A stretch of 5,100 nt of DNA from contig JAQVRG010000130.1 in NCBI GenBank assembly GCA_028701165.1, positions 1 through 5,100 on the forward strand. The letters run 5' to 3'. The notes below the pieces were generated by a model, which worked only from the letters and a program-made list of their open reading frames with translations, searched no databases and was not told the origin of the DNA. Origin of the DNA: Eubacteriales bacterium (GTDB lineage: Bacteria; Bacillota; Clostridia; Christensenellales; CAG-138). A program made the translations under genes and the position numbers. Positions 1 through 3,806 of this stretch are shown here, in pieces (the first letter of the stretch is position 1; each line of letters starts with the position of its first letter).

Positions 1-27
1 GCCTGTAAAATCGGCGTTTTCGGACAT

Positions 28-76
28 AAAAAGGTCGCAGAGAACGAAAACAAGCATTGTATCAATTCTCTGCGAC
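28..76 (-). terminator. Intrinsic terminator of ssrA
   Basis: An 11-bp perfect stem (34-44 pairs with 66-76) with a 21-nt loop is followed, in the minus-strand direction, by CC and then five T at 28-32. The loop itself holds a small ACAA/TTGT hairpin (50-53 with 57-60). It starts only 6 nt past the mature tmRNA 3' end. On the plus strand no T-run follows, so it works in the minus direction only. Bases 1-27 beyond it show no supported feature. Confidence 0.85.
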
Positions 77-81
77 ATAGT

Positions 82-430
82 TGGTGGACGCGAGGGGAGT
101 CGAACCCCTGTCCGAAAACCTGTCAACGGGATTTTCTACGAGTGTAGTTGCTGATTTAAAATTCCCGCCGCCGCGCTCCCAACAACAGGATCATGGCATT
201 GGTAGCTTCATAAAATCCCACCCGCCGCAAAGCTTGAACGGGCTGGTTCCCCACATTAATGACGCCGGTATCCGACGGCGTGGGAACCGCCGGGCCAACG
301 GCTGCCGTTAGGCAGCTACAGCTAACTTAGAGTTGCCGTTTAAATTTAAGTTTCCCCATTTTAACGAAGCTAGGGGCTTCGACTCGCTTATCCGGCCTCC
401 ATGATCCCCGTCGAAACCATGTACGCGCCC
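82..430 (-). ncRNA. ssrA: tmRNA (transfer-messenger RNA), complete
   Basis: tmRNA rescues ribosomes stalled on broken mRNAs: alanyl-tmRNA enters the empty A site with SmpB, then its internal reading frame adds a degradation tag. The gene is one-piece. The 5' end (424-430) reads GGGCGCG and pairs with CGCGTCC at 86-92 to form a 7-bp acceptor stem with the G3-U70 wobble recognised by alanyl-tRNA synthetase. Discriminator A and an encoded CCA end at 82. The T-arm is a 5-bp AGGGG/CCCCT stem with loop TTCGACT. The family's conserved 5' region follows the acceptor strand (ACATGGTTTCGACGGGGATC). A first pseudoknot is visible: stem 365-370/376-381, with loop bases 373-376 pairing with 354-357. The length of 349 nt is typical. 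I did not resolve the other pseudoknots. It has its own promoter and terminator. Confidence 0.97.
308..337 (-). other. tmRNA tag-peptide reading frame
   Basis: The internal frame ends at a TAA (308-310) preceded by codons for KLAVAA, matching the hydrophobic xAA-type end that ClpXP-class proteases recognise. I favour GGC (335-337) as the resume codon, giving tag (A)GNSKLAVAA. The bases just upstream read TAAAC, so T and A fall at -5 and -4, where E. coli tmRNA has the critical U85 and A86. The frame is open further upstream, and GGA at 350-352 would give the longer (A)GNLNLNGNSKLAVAA, but that codon abuts pseudoknot 1. The resume codon is therefore inferred; the tag end is certain. Confidence 0.75.
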
Positions 431-441
431 ATGAATCTTAC

Positions 442-461
442 GCATCGCGCTCAACCGATGC
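442..461 (-). repeat. Hairpin in the ssrA precursor 5' leader
   Basis: GCATCG and CGATGC form a perfect 6-bp stem (456-461 with 442-447) around an 8-nt loop. It lies between the ssrA promoter and the mature 5' end at 430, so it would be in the part of pre-tmRNA removed by RNase P. A processing or stability role is inference only. Confidence 0.5.
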
Positions 462-467
462 AAGCGT

Positions 468-496
468 AGTATAGCATATTGCGGGACGCAAAGCAA
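468..496 (-). promoter_or_regulatory. Sigma-A-type promoter of ssrA (extended -10)
   Basis: On the minus strand the -10 is TATACT (468-473), preceded by TGC, giving an extended -10. Exactly 17 bp upstream lies a weak -35, TTGCTT (491-496). Transcription would begin near 460, giving about 30 nt of leader before the mature tmRNA. The -35 hexamer lies partly in a 9-bp inverted repeat. ssrA therefore need not depend on the sigma-factor operon upstream. Confidence 0.75.
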
Positions 497-529
497 ACAT
501 ACCGTTATTCGTTCACAATTCTTTGCGTC
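485..529 (-). repeat. Perfect 9-bp inverted repeat between sigma gene and ssrA
   Basis: GACGCAAAG at 485-493 is matched by CTTTGCGTC at 521-529 with 27 nt between. It lies just after the sigma gene stop (540) and covers part of the ssrA -35. No T-run follows on the minus strand (next bases are CCGC), so it is not a standard intrinsic terminator of the sigma operon. On the plus strand four T follow. It could be a transcript-end hairpin or a protein site; the sequence does not decide. Confidence 0.5.
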
Positions 530-539
530 TTTTGACAAA

Positions 540-1052
540 TCAGAAGCCTTCCGCCTCCAACAGCAGCCGCATTTTTTTGAGCGTTACGGATTGAAGATAG
601 CGGGCGTTCGCGTAGCTGATATCCAGCGCATCGGCGATCTCCTTAGGCGAAAAGCCCTTATAATAGCGCAGGATAATAACGTCCCTTTCCCGCTGCGGCA
701 GTTGTTCCAAGGCTTGCGCAAGCTTTTCAAGCATTTCGCCGCGCAAAATCTTGTCCTCCACATCCGCATGCAAATCGGGAATGGGCAGTTCTTCGTTCAA
801 CTCCGTATCTTTTTTCCCCATGCTGCGGCGGAAGTAGTCGCGCACGGTATTTTGCGTAATCGTATAGACCCAAGTGCTGTACGCAGCCTTTTGGGGGTCA
901 TAATCGCCAATATGCTCCGTGATTTTTAAGAATACGCTGGAAAACAAATCCTCCGCGTCATGTCTGCTTCTGACGCGGCTTTGGATATACGCTCTGATCT
1001 TATCGCCATATTCGGTATAGAGGGTTTCCGCATCCATGCGTTCCCTATTCAT
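540..1052 (-). CDS. RNA polymerase sigma factor, ECF (sigma-70 group 4) family
   Basis: This 170-residue protein has the size and two-domain layout of ECF sigma factors, which direct RNA polymerase to a small stress or envelope regulon. Region 2 spans about residues 10-76, with the DAEDLFSSVFLKI stretch (32-44) that contacts core enzyme and the aromatic-rich STWVYTITQNTVRDYFRR (59-76) for -10 melting. A short acidic linker follows. Region 4 spans about 107-162, with LPQRERDVIILRYYKGFSPKEIADAL and a helix-turn-helix that would bind the -35. The ATG at 1052 is chosen because AGGGAG lies 8 nt upstream and it overlaps the preceding gene by 8 nt (translational coupling); a second ATG five codons later is also possible. 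No classical anti-sigma factor gene lies beside it. The regulon is unknown. Confidence 0.93.
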   Translation of the reverse strand: MNRERMDAETLYTEYGDKIRAYIQSRVRSRHDAEDLFSSVFLKITEHIGDYDPQKAAYSTWVYTITQNTVRDYFRRSMGKKDTELNEELPIPDLHADVEDKILRGEMLEKLAQALEQLPQRERDVIILRYYKGFSPKEIADALDISYANARYLQSVTLKKMRLLLEAEGF

Positions 1053-1233
1053 CCGGTTTCTCCCTCTGTATCGCCATGTCCGGATCGCCAGCCGCGTTTA
1101 ATTCGAGCTGCGCGTCCTCCAGCCTAAAGCGTTCGAGAGGATAACGGCTTTCCGTATCCGCTATCAGCGCGGCCAAACGGGGATTGCACGCAAAGCGCTG
1201 ATAGTCGAACAGCTTGCTCAGCATTACATCCAT
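1045..1233 (-). CDS. Small protein of unknown function, coupled to ECF sigma factor
   Basis: This 62-residue protein is the first gene of the sigma-factor operon. The start at 1233 is set by a strong AAAGGAGG ending 6 nt upstream; an in-frame ATG at 1344 lies upstream of the -10 promoter element and is rejected. The protein has no membrane helix and no cysteine pair. It begins MDVMLSKLFDYQRF, has a middle of mixed helix character and ends with an acidic stretch of the form LEDAQLELNAAGD, then a charged tail. From memory, short clostridial proteins with an LSDDELxxVNAAG-like end occur next to ECF sigma genes, so a role in controlling the sigma factor is plausible. That link is inference; no known domain can be shown here. 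Its stop lies inside the sigma start. Confidence 0.75.
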   Translation of the reverse strand: MDVMLSKLFDYQRFACNPRLAALIADTESRYPLERFRLEDAQLELNAAGDPDMAIQREKPDE

Positions 1234-1311
1234 GCCCTTCCTCCTTTCGATTACTGTCCCTTTATACGCGTAACGCATCGGTTTGTTAGCGAGACGTTGT
1301 TTTCCGATACA

Positions 1312-1340
1312 AGTATAGCATGCTTTCCGCCGCAAAAAAA
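1312..1340 (-). promoter_or_regulatory. Promoter of the sigma-factor operon
   Basis: On the minus strand TATACT (1312-1317) is preceded by TGC, the same extended -10 as at ssrA. The -35 region 17 bp upstream is only a T-run (1335-1340). Transcription would start near 1305, leaving a leader of about 70 nt before the ATG at 1233. I do not see an ECF-type (AAC / CGT) promoter, so obvious autoregulation is not supported. Confidence 0.6.
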
Positions 1341-1355
1341 CCATTTTTACGCCTT

Positions 1356-1369
1356 TTTATGCGCATAAA
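1356..1369. repeat. 14-bp perfect palindrome in the divergent promoter region
   Basis: TTTATGCGCATAAA is a perfect 14-bp palindrome centred between 1362 and 1363. It lies between the -35 region of the leftward sigma operon (1335-1340) and that of the rightward redox operon (1405-1410). It is a good candidate operator for a dimeric regulator. The regulator is unknown. Confidence 0.5.
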
Positions 1370-1373
1370 GATG

Positions 1374-1384
1374 TGAACAGTTCA
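1374..1384. repeat. 11-bp palindrome TGAACAGTTCA upstream of the redox operon
   Basis: TGAAC and GTTCA flank a single central A. It lies 20 bp upstream of the -35 of the redox operon and 4 bp from the neighbouring 14-bp palindrome. It could be an activator or repressor site; short palindromes also occur by chance. Confidence 0.4.
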
Positions 1385-1404
1385 TGAGGATTGTGGGCTA
1401 GCTC

Positions 1405-1433
1405 TTGCCACGCCGCGCATGTTCTGCCATAAT
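1405..1433 (+). promoter_or_regulatory. Promoter of the redox operon
   Basis: TTGCCA (1405-1410), a 17-bp spacer and CATAAT (1428-1433) preceded by TGC form a good sigma-A promoter with an extended -10. Transcription would begin near 1440. This places the upstream in-frame ATG at 1405 before the transcript and supports translation from 1474. Confidence 0.75.
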
Positions 1434-1473
1434 GGGATTGTGGAACAGGATTTATATCGAAAGGAAAATCACC

Positions 1474-2184
1474 ATGCGTAATCGACGTTTTTTCATAATA
1501 ATGCTATGTATTGGGATCATATGCGCGCTGTCGCTGACGGCGTGCGGGGAAAAGCAGGAGGCTGCAAAGACCGAGGCTGAAATTCAGGCGGAACCCGCCG
1601 CACAGATCGAGCCCATAGAAGCCGCACCAGACGAAACCGCACCTGCCGAGCCCGCATCCGCAGATGCCGCGCCCGTTTTTAAGGAAACGCCTTATAAGAA
1701 CGAATACAGTGACGCGGGCGTCTCCATCGCGCCATACGGCTTGCAGTTCGTCTTTAATACGCAAACCATGGACGGCGAAGCCTTTGACAGCAAAGAAGAA
1801 TTTGCGAAAAATCGCCTGACCGTTTTCACCGTTTGGTCCACAACCTGCCCCGCCTGCATCAAAATGATGCCCACATGGGAGGAATTGTCCAAGGATTACG
1901 CGGGCACGGGCGTTGAATTTGTAGGTCTGTGCCTTGACGCCACCGTCAGCGGCGGTACCACGGCCGACCTTGCAAAGGATATCGTGGTGGAATCCGGCGT
2001 TACCTATTCGCAGATCCTCATTAACGACGCGCTTTTGCAGCAGATCATGCAAGAGGTCATGTACCTGCCGACCACCTTCTTCTTGGATAACCAAGGCAGC
2101 GTGATCGTATCCCCCGCCATAGGCGCTATGGATAAACAGGTTTGGGTGGACTTCATTGAAACGCTCGTTTCTCAAATCGCGTAG
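1474..2184 (+). CDS. TlpA/ResA-like thioredoxin-fold lipoprotein
   Basis: A 236-residue membrane-anchored thiol-disulfide oxidoreductase acting outside the cytoplasmic membrane. Residues 1-24 form a lipoprotein signal: basic start, hydrophobic core and lipobox LTAC with the lipid-bearing Cys24. Residues 25-70 are a flexible linker rich in E, A and P. The redoxin domain (about 85-236) has the active site WSTTCPACIKMMP with CPAC at 125-128, and LPTTFFLD with the cis-proline at Pro199, as in ResA/TlpA proteins. The start at 1474 follows AAAGGA and gives the signal peptide a normal length; the ORF extension to 1405 overlaps the promoter. It is the first gene of an overlapping three-gene operon with a CXXC mini-protein and an Fe-S membrane protein. 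No CcdA/DsbD gene is visible, so reducing power may come from the operon itself (inference). Its target is unknown. Confidence 0.93.
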   Translation: MRNRRFFIIMLCIGIICALSLTACGEKQEAAKTEAEIQAEPAAQIEPIEAAPDETAPAEPASADAAPVFKETPYKNEYSDAGVSIAPYGLQFVFNTQTMDGEAFDSKEEFAKNRLTVFTVWSTTCPACIKMMPTWEELSKDYAGTGVEFVGLCLDATVSGGTTADLAKDIVVESGVTYSQILINDALLQQIMQEVMYLPTTFFLDNQGSVIVSPAIGAMDKQVWVDFIETLVSQIA

Positions 2185-2308
2185 CGCCGCCGTCGCGCTG
2201 CTGCTCATAGGTATCGTGGGCGTGCTCCTTGGCTTATCGATGGGCGAGGAGCATGTTGTGCTACAAAAAGCAATACGCATTTGCATGGAGTGTATCGGCC
2301 TTGGATAA
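2156..2308 (+). CDS. CD1871A-family CXXC mini-protein (50 aa)
   Basis: A 50-residue gene in the +1 frame relative to the lipoprotein, starting at TTG (2156) inside its last codons and ending at TAA (2306-2308). The residues are a basic start (KRSFLKSRS), one membrane helix (about 11-28, AVALLLIGIVGVLLGL), then GEEHVVLQKAIRICMECIGLG with a CXXC (Cys43, Cys46) near the C-terminus. The helix, the glycine-glutamate turn and the final ICxECIGxG are the recognisable signature of the CD1871A family, named after a C. difficile locus, which is found beside redoxin and 4Fe-4S genes. By the positive-inside rule the CXXC tail lies outside the membrane, on the same side as the lipoprotein. A GGTGG about 6 nt before the TTG can serve as RBS, with coupling from the overlap (29 nt). 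The exact function is unknown; thiol relay or metal binding are possible. Confidence 0.87.
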   Translation: MKRSFLKSRSAAVALLLIGIVGVLLGLSMGEEHVVLQKAIRICMECIGLG

Positions 2309-3185
2309 AAAACGCACGACGGACAAACGCGGTATCGTACAGGCTTTGTGGACGCTGCTGACCAACAGCTACGCCACAGGCTTTTTAAACGGCGTCATTT
2401 ATCAAGGTAATACAAAATCCGTCTGCGTGCCGGGCTTGAACTGCTATTCCTGCCCGGGCGCGCGCGGTGCTTGTCCCATAGGCTCCCTGCAAGCCGTGAT
2501 CGGCGGAAAAGCGGGGCGTTTCCCCTTCTATGTGCTCGGTACGCTGCTTGTCTTCGGCGCGCTTTTAGGACGGTTTATCTGCGGCTGGCTCTGTCCCTTC
2601 GGCTGGGTACAGGATCTTCTTTTTAAGCTTCCGCCGAAAAAGAAATGGCGCTCGCTCAAAGGCGAAGCCTATCTTCGCAAGCTTCGTTACGTTGTACTCG
2701 TCCTTTTCGTCATCGTTCTGCCCGTGTTTGCGCATGGGCCGTTCGGCATGGCTACGCCGTGGTTTTGCAAATACATTTGCCCGTCGGGCACACTGTTTGG
2801 CGCGCTTCCGCTGCTCGCTCTCAACGACGGACTTCGCAACGTCTTGGGCTGGCTATTCACATGGAAGGCGTTCCTTCTCGTTTCTATACTCGCGCTCTCC
2901 GTCAAGCTTTATCGTCCCTTCTGCCGTTATCTGTGCCCGCTGGGCGCGTTTTACGGCGTTATGAATCCCGTTTCCCTCCTGCGCATGGAGGTTGACGCGC
3001 AAAAATGCACGACCTGCGGCGTTTGCCAGCGTGCCTGTGAGCTTGACGTGCCTGTTTTTAAAACGCCGAACGCGCCGGACTGCATCCGTTGCGGCAAGTG
3101 CGTGCACGCCTGTCCGCACGGTGCTTTGCGTATGAGCCTTGGCAGCGCGCAAAAATCACAGTCTGCGGCTTTTAACAAATTCTAA
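2301..3185 (+). CDS. Membrane-bound 4Fe-4S protein (NapH/YccM/CcoG-like)
   Basis: A 294-residue polytopic Fe-S protein likely to move electrons across or along the membrane. Several hydrophobic segments are seen (about 76-93, 129-144, 163-175, 188-203). Cysteine motifs in order: CVPGLNCYSC with CP (42-59), CGWLCPFGW (94-102), CKYICPSGT (156-164), CRYLCPLGAFYG (208-219), then two ferredoxin-type 4Fe-4S sets at 236-246 (CTTCGVCQRAC) and 261-271 (CIRCGKCVHAC) near the C-terminus, expected in the cytoplasm. The start is taken as TTG at 2301: it has GGAG 10 nt upstream and overlaps the mini-gene stop by 8 nt. The ATG at 2229 would add 24 residues that are only an out-of-frame read of the CXXC gene. 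The electron donor and acceptor are unknown; the operon suggests delivery to the CXXC protein and lipoprotein. Confidence 0.9.
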   Translation: MDKKRTTDKRGIVQALWTLLTNSYATGFLNGVIYQGNTKSVCVPGLNCYSCPGARGACPIGSLQAVIGGKAGRFPFYVLGTLLVFGALLGRFICGWLCPFGWVQDLLFKLPPKKKWRSLKGEAYLRKLRYVVLVLFVIVLPVFAHGPFGMATPWFCKYICPSGTLFGALPLLALNDGLRNVLGWLFTWKAFLLVSILALSVKLYRPFCRYLCPLGAFYGVMNPVSLLRMEVDAQKCTTCGVCQRACELDVPVFKTPNAPDCIRCGKCVHACPHGALRMSLGSAQKSQSAAFNKF

Positions 3186-3215
3186 TCTTGTTCTAATCCA
3201 AATCTAAATGCAAGC
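3172..3215 (+). repeat. Four 11-bp-phased direct repeats (possible response-regulator box)
   Basis: Hexamers TTAACA (3172), TAATCT (3183), TAATCC (3194) and TAAATG (3205) are spaced at exactly 11 bp, and the first three units end in TTC or ATC. An 11-bp phase of TTAACA-like hexamers is the layout bound by PhoP/PhoB/OmpR-type regulators. The array begins in the last codons of the Fe-S gene and overlaps the poor -35 of the next promoter. Repeats are imperfect and AT-rich, so chance is possible. Confidence 0.4.
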
Positions 3216-3236
3216 GGGTCAAAAACCTGCTACAGT
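3208..3236 (+). promoter_or_regulatory. Putative promoter of the yccF-like gene
   Basis: TACAGT (3231-3236) preceded by TGC is an extended -10. The -35 position 17 bp upstream (ATGCAA) is poor, as in activator-dependent promoters. A 7-bp imperfect hairpin (3213-3219 with 3225-3231) lies in the spacer without a T-run, so it is not a terminator, and transcription from the redox operon may also run into the gene. Confidence 0.45.
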
Positions 3237-3289
3237 ATGCTTGTGCCGGAGGGAAAGCAATACGCATGCCGGCGGAAGGAGTTATCACA

Positions 3290-3655
3290 TTGCGATTTTT
3301 AGGTAATATTCTTTGGTTCGTTTTTGCAGGCTTTTGGCTTTGGCTTGGCTGGACGCTCGCGGGGCTTTTGTGGTGCATCACCATCGTCGGCGTCCCTTGG
3401 GGCGTACAGTGCTTTAAGTTTGCGCGGCTCATGTGCACGCCCTTTGGCAAGGATGTGGATTTCGGCGGCGGCATCCTTTCCTTTGCGCTCAACATCATAT
3501 GGCTCGTGCTCAGCGGCCTTCCCCTTTGCATTGAGGCCGTCACCATCGGTTTGATCCTCTGCGTCACCGTAGTGGGCATTCCCTTTGGCATGCAGTGCTT
3601 CAAGTACGCCAAACTCGCGCTCATGCCCTTTGGCGCCAGCATCGTAAGGGCATAG
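3290..3655 (+). CDS. yccF: YccF-family inner membrane protein
   Basis: A 121-residue hydrophobic protein made of two copies of the YccF domain. Copy 1 (about 5-53) has GNILWFVFAGFWLWLGW then TIVGVPWGVQCFKFARL and PFG; copy 2 (about 68-116) has LNIIWLVLSGLPLCIEA then TVVGIPFGMQCFKYAKL and PFG. Each copy is two membrane segments with the ViGiPxGxxxFKxAxL signature, so four helices are expected. The biochemical role of YccF proteins is not established. The start is the TTG at 3290, with a perfect AAGGAG 8 nt upstream and family-like MRFLGNILW; the ATG at 3266 has a poorly spaced site 12 nt away and adds eight unrelated residues. A strong terminator follows 20 nt after the stop. No functional link to the redox operon can be seen. 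Confidence 0.9.
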   Translation: MRFLGNILWFVFAGFWLWLGWTLAGLLWCITIVGVPWGVQCFKFARLMCTPFGKDVDFGGGILSFALNIIWLVLSGLPLCIEAVTIGLILCVTVVGIPFGMQCFKYAKLALMPFGASIVRA

Positions 3656-3675
3656 TCAAGCTAGCGCATGTTCCG

Positions 3676-3704
3676 CACCGGCGTTTTCACGCCGGTGTTT
3701 TTTT
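3676..3704 (+). terminator. Intrinsic terminator after yccF
   Basis: CACCGGCGT (3676-3684) and ACGCCGGTG (3689-3697) form a perfect 9-bp GC-rich stem with loop TTTC, followed by seven T (3698-3704). It separates the plus-strand block before it from the oxidoreductase gene. Confidence 0.95.
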
Positions 3705-3714
3705 GTGCGGAGAG

Positions 3715-3743
3715 TTGACAATCCCATAGCATCATGGTATGAT
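3715..3743 (+). promoter_or_regulatory. Near-consensus promoter of the FAD oxidoreductase gene
   Basis: A perfect TTGACA (3715-3720), 17-bp spacer and TATGAT (3738-3743), the latter with TGG just before it, form the strongest promoter in the window. Transcription would start near 3750, leaving about 57 nt of AT-rich leader before the AGGAGG at 3795-3800. Confidence 0.9.
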
Positions 3744-3761
3744 TTGTATAACAAATTATAC
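3743..3761. repeat. Overlapping palindromes at the transcription start (candidate operator)
   Basis: Two palindromes overlap here: TTTGT-ATA-ACAAA (3743-3755) and GTATAA-CAAA-TTATAC (3746-3761). A wider match pairs ATTTGTA (3742-3748) with TACAAAT (3768-3774). They cover the end of the -10 and the start site of a strong promoter, where a repressor would block initiation. AT-rich sequence makes chance symmetry more likely than usual. Confidence 0.45.
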
Positions 3762-3806
3762 TTTATTTACAAATACTCACGTGCACTATCGAATAGGAGG
3801 CTGCAA

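Noticed and set aside
81..538. Short frames across the ssrA region on both strands
   Set aside because: The DNA is fully explained by tmRNA structure and its promoter. Only the short tag frame inside ssrA is translated.
1234..1344. Upstream ATG at 1344 for the 62-aa protein
   Set aside because: It would lie before the predicted transcription start near 1305. The internal ATG at 1233 has a strong AAAGGAGG.
1405..1473. In-frame ATG at 1405 as the lipoprotein start
   Set aside because: The stretch carries the -35 and -10 of the operon promoter, and the added residues would spoil the lipoprotein signal. ATG 1474 has AAAGGA upstream.
1504..2286. 260-codon minus-strand frame opposite the lipoprotein and mini-gene
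   Set aside because: It is a shadow of two well-supported plus-strand genes, with no RBS and no recognisable domain.
2229..2300. ATG at 2229 as the start of the Fe-S membrane protein
   Set aside because: The 24 extra residues are an out-of-frame reading of the CXXC mini-gene and resemble no family N-terminus. TTG at 2301 has an RBS and the expected overlap.
3193..3642. 149-codon minus-strand frame opposite yccF
   Set aside because: Low-complexity translation opposite a clear YccF domain protein; no start signals.
3673..3710. CCGCAC/GTGCGG pair flanking the yccF terminator as an antiterminator
   Set aside because: The 6-bp match would enclose the terminator and its T-run and is much weaker than the terminator stem; likely chance.
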